DNA of 64,000 nt from Leptasterias polaris (taxonomy: Eukaryota; Echinodermata; Asteroidea; Forcipulatida; Asteriidae): contig JAZGTN010000007.1 in the NCBI GenBank assembly GCA_037783415.1, positions 4,113,501 through 4,177,500 of the forward strand. Direction: 5' to 3'. A program made the translations under genes and the position numbers. This document shows positions 45,398-57,600 of the stretch, piece after piece (the first letter of the stretch is position 1; each line of letters opens with the position of its first letter). Below the pieces are notes generated by a model that saw nothing but the letters and a program-made list of their open reading frames with translations, did no database searches and was not told the DNA's origin.

Positions 45398-45464
45398 AGA
45401 GACTTTTCAACTTCATCAAAACATTGACCACCAATGTCTTGTCTAAATACTGACTTGATATTTA

Positions 45465-45715
45465 GCGTGTCGTAGCCGAGTGGTCGGTCAAGCACACTAG
45501 ACTCAAGCTCTGGTGTTTCTGATCAGTAAGGTGTGGGTTCCAATCCCTTACGCAAAGCCCTTAACCATTATTGCTTCGTCCTTTGGATGGAACGTAAAGC
45601 CGTAGGTCCTGCCCTGGTTTTTTCTGGCATTGTTGGCTGCATTCAGATTGTGTGGTCGCACCTTGTCAACCCTTACAAGGTGCTACATGTATATAAATGG
45701 ATCTTATACTTCTGA
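45465..45715 (+). mobile_element. SINE copy downstream of ZCCHC17
   Basis: Box A TAGCCGAGTGG and a box B-like GGTTCCAATCC, same body as 6162-6580. It begins about 70 bp after the ZCCHC17 stop and may lie in the 3' UTR. Confidence 0.75.
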
Positions 45716-45798
45716 AAATAGCTTTGCATACCTGTTGTACAAAAATAATGAGCGCTTTAAAGCGCCCTTTGGGTGTGATACATTGGTTAGAATTCACT

Positions 45799-45995
45799 TA
45801 TAGATAGGTTGCAGTGTGACGTAAGTCGGCCATCTTTACGGGCAATTTGGAACACACAGTTACGCGTGAGAACGGCGTGCAGATTTCGCAAAACTCATTG
45901 CATGATTGGTTAGTTAATGACGCGGCTGCGTTAATGTGCCTGCAAGCCAAAATGCGATTTGCCCGTAAAGATGGCGTCTACTGGGAACTATCTAT
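45799..45995. mobile_element. MITE family B, copy 2 (internally deleted)
   Basis: 197 bp against about 230 for the other copies. Ends are intact, but short internal segments around the CG-rich centre are missing. Lies downstream of ZCCHC17. Confidence 0.8.
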
Positions 45996-46094
45996 GGTCA
46001 AGAAGTCGCTAAAACCCTTTTCACGGTTACACTCTTATGCTCCAACACCCCTACAGATATATGTTCCTAATCATAACCCTCACACATTTTGAAG

Positions 46095-46510
46095 TAGCAC
46101 ATTTTGTGCTCGCCTCCGATCATAAAACTTACGTAAACGCTTGTTTTGGATGCGCGATTATAATCGCCAGATGCTGTAATTGCAAAGCAAACCCTTTTCA
46201 TTGCAGTCTATGGTTGTTGAGGCGTCAGCATCCTCTTTAAACTGCGATACGGGTCCATTTAAGACCCGTTTGACCATCACGAATCCGCGTAAGGGGTTTC
46301 TAAAAAGTTAACATCAAATAGGCATCCTTGTCCCAGAGTTTTAATTTGTTTTTCAATAATAATATACACACTATTGTATTTTTTTTTCAAAAGCTAAAAC
46401 TTTTCATAAAATATAATTTAAAACAAAGATTTAATTTCAGAAATAAAAATGTTCTTCGTTTGACGTGTTTTCTCGTTCGGATACGCGCGAGACTTGCACA
46501 GTCTATTGGC
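46095..46510 (+). repeat. Dispersed repeat, copy 2
   Basis: Homologous to 3975-4430 in the same orientation, with small deletions. Lies between ZCCHC17 and NUP35. Confidence 0.75.
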
Positions 46511-46669
46511 CATCAGTCAAGAAAGTAGGCACAAAATTGTGTTCGATTTCTATAATTGAGTAAATACTTTTATTTGTACAATTACATGAAAATATACATG
46601 AATTAATAAAAGACTGATACAAACAATTGGTAATCAAAGACAAATTATTTTAAGGAAAAGTCACAATTT

Positions 46670-47222
46670 TATGGCTCTGCTTACCGCCCCATTCTCCGCT
46701 TATCTGCGCTAGCTTTGTAAGCAAAGAATGCCTAGTAACATGGACTACGCAAGCGCACTTTTAAGCAAAAAGTCCTTGCTAACCTGTGAAATACGCTTAA
46801 AGGCACTGGACACGTTTGGTAATTACTCAAAATATATATTGGCATAAAAACTTACTTGGTAACGAGCAACGGAGAGCTGTTGATAGTGTAACACATTTTG
46901 AGAAAGAGGAATTTCTCACTAAAATATTTGAATCTGAAAAAGACTTCAGGCCTGAAGCCTTTTTCAGGCATCTGAAAGCACACAAATTTGTGCAACAAGG
47001 GTGTTTTTTCTTTCATTATTTTCTTGCAACTTCGATGACCAATTGAGCCCAAATTTTCACAGGTTTGTTACTTTATGCATATGTTGGGATACACCAAGTG
47101 AGAATACTAGTCTTTGACAATTACCAAACGTGTCCAGTGCCTTTAACGTAAGCACTGAATTTCCTGGTTCCGTAAGCGCCGATTCTTTGCTTACGATAAG
47201 CAGAGCCCTGAAATTGGCCCCA
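46670..47222. mobile_element. GGGCCCAATTTCATGGCT-type MITE split by a TTAA element
   Basis: Left arm 46670-46800 (TTATGGCTCTGCTTACCG), right arm 47143-47222 (GATAAGCAGAGCCCTGAAATT). The intervening 342 bp belong to a different family. Confidence 0.8.
46801..47142. mobile_element. TTAA-flanked MITE, AGGCACTGGACACG family, copy 3, inserted in a second MITE
   Basis: 342 bp between TTAA 46797-46800 and TTAA 47143-47146. The flanks (GTGAAATACGC on the left, CGTAAGCACTG on the right) are contiguous in the related MITE at 5344-5593. This shows a clean insertion with target duplication. Confidence 0.9.
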
Positions 47223-48641
47223 GGTTCTTTAGCAACAGGGGGTGACGGTAGCAGCCACACTTTGTGTGCATGTTTGGCATATACAAGAATTCAGACATGA
47301 TTAAAATTATAAACTAAAATAGCCCAAACCAAGTGGCAGTGGTGAGTCTGGATTTTGTTAAAGGGTCTGATGTATACGCTTGGTAATGACTTTGAAAATT
47401 AATGGCAATAAAAACTTAATTGGTAAGAAGTACGGCAGCTTTCGATAATTTAAAGCATTTTGAGAATAATTTAACTTTGGATCTATACTTTCCAAGGAGG
47501 AATTTTTCGACAGTCAAAATGTCACATTCAAGGCTTTTGAAAGTCCGGACTGAACCAAAACATCCCCTTACAAAAACGTTGCAATCAATTTTTCTCAGAA
47601 TGATGTCGTCAGATGTTTTGGATGTTGACAAATTTTTGCACTGGAAGGGTATCGAATGAAATGACAATTTACACCATTCTAATGTGAGGTTAGTTTGGTT
47701 TTTGAAACCGTTCGATTGTTCACATCGCATATAAATGAAGATATGTACAATAAAACAAACCTGTGAAAATTTCATTTCAAAAGGTGGTGGTCGCGTTTTA
47801 GAGACGTCGCCGAAAATCTGATTGCGCAGGAAGAATAATCCCTAATAGGAATAAAAACTGCTATCTTTTTAGATAACCACATTACTTTGAGGTGCTATGT
47901 TTCTCAAAAAATACTTTAACCCTAACTCCCAAAGCGTTTTTACTAGAATCCATCCCTAACCCAACACATTCCAACAGCTTATACTACCATGAGATGGGAA
48001 CTGTACCCAATCTTAGGGGGACGATACACAACCTAACAAACTCCAACAGGCCTTTTTTGTTTGATTTTGTTGGAGTGTGTACACTTGGCATGTGCAAAAT
48101 TTGATCAGTGAAATCACACAGTACCCAACATAACATAATCCAACAACTATCTCATTAGACCATGGAGGAAAGAGCAATGCCAGACATGTACATTTCACAC
48201 ATCCACCATACCCACTCAATCAAATTCAAACACCATTACTTGTCAGCAAGGATACACAATCCCACAGAATCAAACACCCAATCCTAACTTCACTGTACTT
48301 AACCTAACAAAATTAAACACTTTGCCCTGTTTGAATTTGTAGGGTTAGGGTTTGTTAGGGTTAAACTATCGAAAGATGCTATACTTCTAAACAATAAGTT
48401 TTTATTGTGATTACGAAACGTTTACCTTCTCTTTCAATCTGGGACTTCAGGTACTGAGAACTTTTTGGATTCTGCATTTGAAATGTATTCTTAATTTTGA
48501 AATAAATGTTTTAATCTGGAAATAACAAAAAATCATAAATTCAAACAATACAGACCGAGAAATTAATTGCGTTAATCATAAAAAACGTTTAACATACAAA
48601 TTACTACAAAAATAGCTAATTTAATTTCCTACCAAACATTA

Positions 48642-51600
48642 CTACCATCCAAACATGTATTCCAACGTCTTGCTTACAACATTTGAAGATTTCTGCGGTG
48701 TGGAACTTCCTTGTAGAACCTTCACAAAAATAAAACGACATAAAAATTATTCAAATTTAGACATTCAAAAATGGATATATACGTTGGGACACCCTATATA
48801 CAGAGTGCGTGTCTGTCAACAGTGATTAAAACTCGATATTTAAAATAACAAGTTGCATCCCCTTAAGGCGATCCCTTGGCTGCCGCTTCCCAGGTTGTAT
48901 CGTAAACTTGGCTGTGATCCGTGGCTACAGCAGTTAATGGTTATTCATGGCTTCTGACTGGCACCCCCAAACAAGGATATTGACAAAATAGGGAGACCGC
49001 CAACATAGGACTAGATAGCTCAGTTGGTAGAGCGCAGGTACGTTAATCAAGAGGTCGCATTTGCAAGCACTGGGCCCAATTTCACAGCTCTGCTTAACGC
49101 GGAATTCGGTGCTTACTGCCCATAGAACTATCTGCTTTATTGGGCATCGTAAGCGCAGATTTCCACAGTAAGGAGAGCCATCAAATTGGACGCTGCTCTA
49201 TTCAATATTTCTTAATTCAACCCCAAAATATTTCAAACTTTACCCCCTCAGTTTCCCTTATATTTATTACCCGATACTAAAAAGGAAGGGAAGTGAAGGG
49301 AAGTGACTTATTAAATTTTGTGATGTACTAATTTTCCAATAGATAGAGTCTTCATGTAAGTGGAGAAAAAATTACAAGTTTCTAACCTCACATTAAAATG
49401 GTGTAAATTTACATTGCATTCGATACCCGCCCAGTGCAAAATTTGTCAACATCCAAAACATCTGATGACATCATTCTGAGAAAAATGGGTCACTACACTT
49501 TTGTACAGGGATGTTTTGGTTCATAACTGACTTTTTCACTTCCCTTCTTCTTTAATAATTTGTCTTACCTCATGGTTGCTACTTGCTGCTTTATATGCAG
49601 CCGTCAGAGGTCGGATTGGTGTTCGTTTACTCTTCTCGGCTTCCTCGCTCTGTTGCATTATGGGATACCTAGAGGGCATATCTGTATTTCGGGCGCTGAC
49701 ATTACACTGATCCCCTCCCTCCATAATGCTCTGTGGAATAAATAAATAGACTTAAATAATTGATCCTAAATGTACTTTGACGTCACCAGGGCTGTGTATT
49801 GAGAGAACTGCAATTAAAGAAAGGCCATTTTCGGTCCAAAAAACGTGTGCACACTGGGTACCAGACTAGACTGCACATTGGGTTGTGCTTTATTTGGACT
49901 GAAAATGGCGTCCAGCAACCACATGACCAGAGAAAACTGGTCCTTCCATGTCGCAACTCTCAATACACGTCTCTTGATATCACTGCAGTAAACTGTGCCT
50001 GCAGGAAGTCCAGGCTCTGTGGCTCATTTTTAAACATGCCATGATAATAATTATCTTCCAGTAAACTTGAATCCTCGATTATAATTGGTTGACCCATAAC
50101 ATCAAGAGAGTGATATAAACCTATATTGCAAGGCCCATATCAAACTCAAACGTGTTCTGGCGGAGTGGTTTGGTGCACCAGACTCAAATTCTGGCAGTTA
50201 AAGTCATAATAATAAATAATAAGTGCGGGGTGCAGGGGCCAAGCACAAATGAGAATACTCTGCTAGGGTTGAAACGTCAGGCCATTATTATACAAGTCAG
50301 ACATACCTTGTCAATGCATGGAGTGATACCAATCATGATGTTATTAGCTACCACTTTACCATTCTTTCCCAGGGCTTTCTTTGCTTGTAGTTTGGAGCTG
50401 TAGTGAAGATGAAGCCAGTTGCCGTTGCTAGCAACCTGGAAACAAACAAAACAAAACATAACAAACTTTCAGAAACATATCCTCAAACCCGTCCATGAAA
50501 AGTTTAACGGAAAAGGTGATCAGGTTTGATTTTAATATGATTTAATTTGTTTGGAGCTACAAACTTTGCTTGGTGAAGATAAGCGAGTTTTGCGGAGACA
50601 CCATGGAATAAATCTCTTATGAGCGATGGTGGTTCTGTTATTATTACTATTTGTATTATTTATTTCTGGAAATAAAACCAAGAATGCCTCATAAGTGAAC
50701 TTAATCACTGTAGCTTGCAAGCCCGAGGAAACCTGTAAATAAGGGTGCTTGCTATGTGAACCAGAAACACTGGGTTCTTTTACGTACACTCCCATCCTGG
50801 TACACAGGACCTACAGCTTCATGTCCCATTTGAAGGACCCAATGATATAAGTGCCACGACCGGGACTCGAACCCACACTCTGCTCATTCGAAACACCAGA
50901 GCTTGGGTCCAGTGCCCTTAACCGCTCCAGTCCGGTGCTCTTAAGTCCGGTGCTCTTAACCGCTCAGCCAACACATGTGAACAGTCGTTAAACCACTGGC
51001 TCTTCTCTTGGGTATTGAAATTGGAAATGAAATCAGTAATGACAAAATTGGGTTTGTTGGTGGCAAGGAAAATCCTAAATAAGTGTGATATTGTGATGGG
51101 GCACTTACCACATGCCTGAGGATGCTTCCATACTGTGAGAATTGCTGAATGATAAACGATGTTGCGGCTGGTGGGAAACTGTAGTGTGATAGACAACACG
51201 ACCGCAATTTAATTACGCCTGAAAAATTTCTTCGAGAAAGACTCTGCCAGGGTTGAATCGTCAGGCCACTAACAAATTTTTGATTTTTTTTAAAATCTAC
51301 TGCAGTTCAGTTTAAGGAACATTTTTATTGATGTGTTTGTTTGATTTATTCTGGTTGTGAAACAAAGGATTCTCAGAAAAGTGAACTTAATCACTGCACT
51401 GGCCAAGAACCCAATGGAGAGAAGACAAGGAAGGAAGTTTCAGTTTTAGATGTTGGAGGAAAATTCGCGAGAATTATTCCAGGGAAAACCCATGCAATCA
51501 GGCAGGGACTGAAAACCCAATCCACATAGTGCCCCGGTGGGATTCAAACCGGGGTCCTAGAGGTGGAAGACGAAAGATCAGGAAAGATGACCACTATGCC

Positions 51601-54600
51601 AACACCATCCATCGTCAAACAGGACAATTGAAAACTCAGATCAAACCATATCTGTTCATTTTGTACACTGAAGTTATGGCAGTACATACAACTAGTTACC
51701 TCAATATTTCAATAATTTAATATTTTGAAATTTCATTATTATTACCATTCGTTCAGATAACTTAAGCATGGCTTACCCAAAGACTGTGACCCAAGTTTCG
51801 TCCAATTCACCATCTGGGGCTATGGACTCTCTAAAAATAACAAAATCATGACAAAAAGAAAAGGAGTATTTAAATTTGCCTTAATACTATTTACAGTATC
51901 AAGTAATTAAATCATCAGGGAAACTGACTGGGTAAATTTTCAATAATTTGGGGTTGAACAAAGACAAATTGATTAGAGCTTTGTTTAGCCAAAAATCATT
52001 AAAAATGTATCAAGTCAGTTTCTCTTGTGGTTTATTACTTGACAATTGAAATAAAAAGTTGCATCGCCTTTAAAATGGTGATCTCTCTGCTACCGCTTCC
52101 CAGGTTGTATTGTAAACTTGGGTGTGATCCCTGGATGTACATGTGCGACAGTAACAGGTTGAAGGGCTTCTGACTGGCAGTGGCACCCCCGAACAAAGGT
52201 ACTTGTCCTGTTCTTTATTATCTCTTCAATCTCTTTTGGTCACCAAAACATGGAAGGAGAAATACGGGAAGACAAAAGCTCAGCTATACAGAAGTAGTTG
52301 CCGGGGACATCGAGGTGCTTCCAGCTGATCTCCCCAACTTAATGAGGGATAGACAAGAACGGGAAAATTTCAACATAATTCCGACCTCGGTCGACTAGAG
52401 AGAGAATTAGCTTTACTATGCCTGAGTGAGATAAGTTCCGACGGAACCTGTCCTGCTTATTCTCATCTGCTTCCCCAGTAAAACAAACCTGTTACATCAT
52501 CAGCTAAAATGAGAGTGTACTAATTAAACCACTCACCCCTGTGTATAGAATGGATCAATCTGAGCTGGTGAGGAGGGTGTCTGCCTGACACTTGGTGAGA
52601 ACAGTCGACTACTCCCAGGGGTGCCTGAAGCGGATGTAACAACACATCGATTGAAACGTACAGCCGAGAAATGAACAGCTTGTGTATTTTCCAGATCTGT
52701 TCCTTGTTACTTTCCCGTTTGATCGATTGATTTTATTTCTTGTGTGAGCAAGTCTAGCTGGGGTTCGAAATTGACACTGGATCCAAGGCCGGTGATTTTA
52801 CCATCAGGCCAGTAAACTTCATTTATTCATTCATTCATTCATTTGTTTATTTGCCACATTGGTTTAAAACAACATAAAATTATTCGTCCCACAATGTCCA
52901 ATTGTACTTACGACTGTACAAGTCCAGCGGTCTAGTGTTTTCAAAAAATAAAAATAAAAATAAATATAAAAATAAATATAAAAATAAATAAAAATATCAC
53001 TGATATTTCTAATTGAAGTATCTTTCAATTCTGTTGAGTATTGAGGTATTACCCATAAGAAAAATGAGATATTTCTTCTCTTTGTGCTCGTTCCAATAAA
53101 AAAAGCTCAATGTGAAACTGTGTAGATAGTTTTTGTTCTCATTTTGACTCTGGGCTCGATTTCACAAAGAGTTAAGATTGATCTTAAGTGCAAATCCATC
53201 GTTTAGTTGCTTAGCAAAGAGTGATGTCAAAATACAAATCACTATGGTAATACTGATAACTCATCTTAAGATGAATCTTAGTGCTTTGTGAAATCGACCC
53301 CAGGTCTTGTTACAAATTTTCTGGTTTAGTACAAGTTTTTGAGCTAAAAGCCTTGCAGTCTGGTGGATTTTTTCCCCTTAATTCAAGCTCTGCTACCTAT
53401 TGACAAGGGCTCGAATTTTACACTGGACCGCTGGCCCTAGGCCAGTGATTTTAGCATCAGGCCAGTAAACTCATGTCCGACGATCTTGTGTTTGCGTTCA
53501 AATGTTGACTTTCAGTCTAATAAATATAATTCTGTTGATTATCGAAGACTACTTACCCATAATATACAAATGAGATAAATCTTCTCTTAGTGCTTTTTCA
53601 AATTCAAACAGTTCAATTATTAACCTGTGTAGGCATTTTTTCTTCTCACTTCAATTCTGGTCTTGTACACAAAATTCCGGTCTAGTAAATATTTTGAGCT
53701 ACAAACCCTGCGGTCTTGGGGGGTTTTCCCCCAAATTCTAGCCCTGTTGACATAAAGCTCTTTAACTGTAATCCCTTAGGGTTACATACATTGGGGGTGG
53801 GGGGTGGTGGGGGGGGGGGGGGGGGGTTAAGATACCAGGCCTGGAATTTCATCTTTGAGAGGGCAAGGCCATTTTCATTTTGCAAAGGGCACTTCCACTG
53901 GAAAATCTATGGGAAACTTTTGAAGGGGCACAAAGGCCAAGACCAGGGGGCAACAGAGGCCATGGACCCAGTGGCCTACACAGGGAGATGTTTAATTGAA
54001 AAACACAAGATTATAAAGACTGCCAGACTGATTGTTAGTTTACTGGCCCAACTCTAAAATCACTGGCCTCGAGCTTCTGGTCCACTGTAAATTTCGAACC
54101 CTGAAAAGTAATAATGTTTATGTTCAATGAGCATCCTACTTTGTCGATAAAAAGTGCTGCTATTTAGATTTTTTTTTGTTTTTGTTCATCAAGTATCACA
54201 TTCAAGTTTTAAAATAATACTCACCAGCATTAAATGAAGCTTGTGGTTGAAGAGGGGTCCTTGACATTGATAAATCCAGCTAATTAAAAAAAAGGGATTT
54301 ACTTGTTTCAATGATGCAATTAAACAATAACAGACTTTCCTACTGCCTGACTGTTCCATATAATTGACAAAAGTAACGTTGTTTCACTGAATTTTTTTTG
54401 TTTAGGTACACAGATATAATGTCCACGGTTTTTCCCATGCACAACCTAATGTATTGGATAACGATAACGAACGAATTGCTTTCTGATACGCGCAAATTTT
54501 GGCCGATACGCAAATAAAAAAATATGTATATATTTTTTTATAATACGGTAGTTTCACAAAAAACATCAGGAAAAAAACATAAAGAATGCTCCAGATTGCA

Positions 54601-57600
54601 CAGTAGGGCTCCTAAAACGTAGATAAACCCCAAGTAGGAAACATTCCGAAGACCTTGTTTCAATACACCGATCCATTAAGCCACGCCCATTTCTCATTGA
54701 CCAATCACAACCGCGAAATCTGATCACCATTTGAGCCGTTTGGTGATCTTTGCACTAATGGTGATCGGGTTTCGCGGCTGTGATTGGTCAACTCGTTAAG
54801 GAGGCGGGGGCTTAATGGATCGATCTATTCAGCACGCTTCGGCCAAACATCCTAAAATTTGGGTCCAGGATGAAAAATTGTGAAAAAACCTGGGGAGAAC
54901 CATTTGGTGAATTTATACACATTACATTGGGGTTACGTCACACTTACAAACAGTGTAGCCTTGTAAATTATTCAAAATTTACTTCCTTTTAACTACCGAG
55001 ACATTTTATACAAGTATTGGATGCATATGAGTGCATTGACGCAGAATATAATCCCAAGGTGAAATCTGAACTATTCGTTTCGTAAAATGGAAAAGCAAGA
55101 TTATAGATAGGTTGCAGTATGACGTAAGTCGGCCATCTTTACGGGCAATTTGGAACACACAGTCACGCGTTACGCGTGAGAACGGCGTGCAGCACGCGCA
55201 CATTTCACCAAACTCATTGCATGATTGGTTAGTGAATGACGCGGCTGCGTTAATAATTTGAGCGCTTGACGCGCCTGCAAGCCAAAATGCGGTTTGCCCG
55301 TAAAGATGGCGTCTACTGGGAATTATCTATACTGAGTGAGTATATTCTGCGACAATGGACTTAAACGAAATGCATATAAATGTTTCATATACACTTAAGA
55401 CATAGATCCTTGTCGTTTGAAAATGTTTCAAAAATAAACACACAACAGGCACAAAAAAATCGTCATATACAAAACTCAAAATAAACCTTCGAAATAATGT
55501 GGACGAGTCCATGTAGACACCAACCATATCAGCCGTGACACAACCTAACCATGGACGAACAAGCAGGATCGATTGTTTTGGGAACAACGCTGAAAATTAA
55601 TAGACCTGTCCTATATTTATTTCCATACGAGATGGTTCAACGTTGCGGCAGTACATGTACATGGTCCACCAATCAAATGGCAAGGATCTAGGTGTGAGTT
55701 ATTTAATATTCAATTACCTGTTGCCTTTCTGGCGTCCCACCATACATCCCTCCGACTGCTTGACTACTCTTTAGTGACTCTACATTATCAAACAGAGCAG
55801 CTACTGGTGGCGCGCCAGTCTTATCTTTGGGTGTCCGTGTAACAGAAGGTCTGCAAGAAAAATCTTTGTTTAGTAGGGGGTCTAAATGTGGAAATGGTGC
55901 GCCCATCATGAATAGGATGACCACATTGAAAACAGTGTGTCCAATTAAGAACAAAGTGTCTAAAAGCTAAAACAGTGTGCCCAATTAAGAAGAGCGTTCA
56001 TTTTTAAACAAGTGTGTCCAATTAAGAACAGTGTCTAATTTGAAGCAAGTGTCTAACAGATTGTCCAATTTTATGGCTTGTCCAAATGTAAACAGGGTGT
56101 CCAAATGCAAACAATTGTGTCCAAGAAGAGTGTTTCAATGGACCTTATGCATTGACGTCATCAAGTCGTTATCTTATAGGTAAAACTACGACGAAAACGC
56201 GCAGCTATGTACATGTACGCGTGGCGCACATGATCATCCAATGAGATACCTCCTTTTAACCTCTCGCCGAGGGTCCCCTACACCAGTGTTGGAGGTCTCG
56301 GCCGAGGTCTCGGTCTCGGTCTCGGTCTCGGGACCATATTTTGGGGGTCTCGGTCTCGGTCTCGGTCTCGAATGTCGAGGTCTCGGTCTCGGTCTCGGGC
56401 ACAGGTCTTGGATAGTCTCGGTCCAAGACCTTGCCGAGACCCATTAAAAAATCCAGAATGTTTAAAGTTGGTTGTTCTATTAACCGTTTTTGGTTTATAA
56501 AATGGGTTATTGCCTGTATCACTCTAGGCAATTCATCACCAGCAGCATGAACTGTGTGTCCTTATAACAAAATGCATGTCATGCAATGTGTGTGCATCCA
56601 CTGAGCGGCAACGATGTTTGACCATGGTTTGACAGAGCCAACTACAGGATGTACATTGAACCGGATCGCTCAAAACCTTGAAAAGAGTTTATAAATTATA
56701 CAATTTTAAGAAAACAAGTTTCTTTTTTGCGTTTGAATTTTGAATTTTGATTACACATTGCAGTCTTGTTGACACTTAGACATATGTAATGTCACGCAAC
56801 TCCTTTAATGATCATTAAATTTGCTTTTTAAGGAGCATAGAGTTTGTGGACACTACAACAGGAGAATGTAAAGCATTTGGTTCCAAAGTTTTGTTTTCGA
56901 TCAAATCCATCACTGAACAGACAGGGACCAGTTCAGCCTTCATCAGATTTGTGAGTTGTGATCACAACAAAAAGTATATTATACAGGCAACTTTACTTAC
57001 TAAGTGAAATGGATGTTTGTCATGTTTTAGTCATGTTTGCAGTATTTTACTTACATGATTTGAACAATTAGTACCTTGCTGAAATGGATGAAACAAAACA
57101 AATTTTGGGACGTGTTTTTGTCCATGTTAAAAAAGGAATCAGCTAGTATGAGTAGGACTAAAGCTGAGGAATATTTAGGTGTTCATGCAGTTACTAATGC
57201 GAACATCTCTTGTTATTGTTAACATCTCTTGTTATTTCTTCTCTTCCTTCTTCCTTACCTTCTTCTTCCACTCAACTCTTCTCTAAAACATAACTCAAAA
57301 GTGAAACTGAATTGAACCTTGAAACTCATCAGACATTTGAACCTCATCATTAAGACGGCACCTGAACTATGACATGATGAAGTCATCAGGTATCGAATTA
57401 CATTAAATCAAAGTTCAATATTCACAAATATCATAACTCCTGAATCACAATTTTTTTTTTTTTTATACACATCATTCGAAAGGTCTTTACAAACTAAATA
57501 AATGTTTCACTGATAAGACCCCTATGTTGACATTTTCACTGACAAAATTTCAAAAAAGAAACTAACGATATATTAGCAATGTCTGGCGTTTTGTGATAAT

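Larger units (their letters stand above)
45398..48641. other. Tail-to-tail region between ZCCHC17 and NUP35
   Basis: Holds both 3' UTRs. On the minus strand an AATAAA (TTTATT on the plus strand at about 48401) lies about 240 bp after the NUP35 stop. Otherwise repeats: SINE 45465-45715, MITE B 45799-45995, dispersed repeat 46095-46510, nested MITEs 46670-47222, and an element bounded by CCCTAAC / TTAGGGTT motifs (about 47918-48368). No other gene recognised. Confidence 0.6.
48720..55717. other. NUP35 introns between the 3' exons
   Basis: Contain a repeat pair with CGCTTCCCAGGTTGTATYGT (about 48865-48980 and 52055-52195), a palindromic MITE (about 49074-49190), two SINE pieces (50145-50200, 50760-50985) and GAAACGTCAGGCCA modules (50261, 51232). 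The ACACTGGACCRCTGGCC repeats lie around 52745-53760 with an (AAATA)n tract. MITE A (54662-54829) and MITE B (55102-55331) follow. No nested gene seen. Confidence 0.6.

Noticed and set aside
44847..45446. 199-codon frame overlapping ZCCHC17 exon 7
   Set aside because: Alternate frame of the real Ser/Arg-rich exon; composition reflects the repeats of the true frame.
49005..49075. tRNA-like start (TAGCTCAGTTGGTAGAGCG)
   Set aside because: Good box A, but no matching box B or acceptor stem follows; treated as a repeat fragment.
56241..56531. Glu-Thr / Arg-Asp repeat frames
   Set aside because: Shadow translation of the GGTCTC hexamer array.
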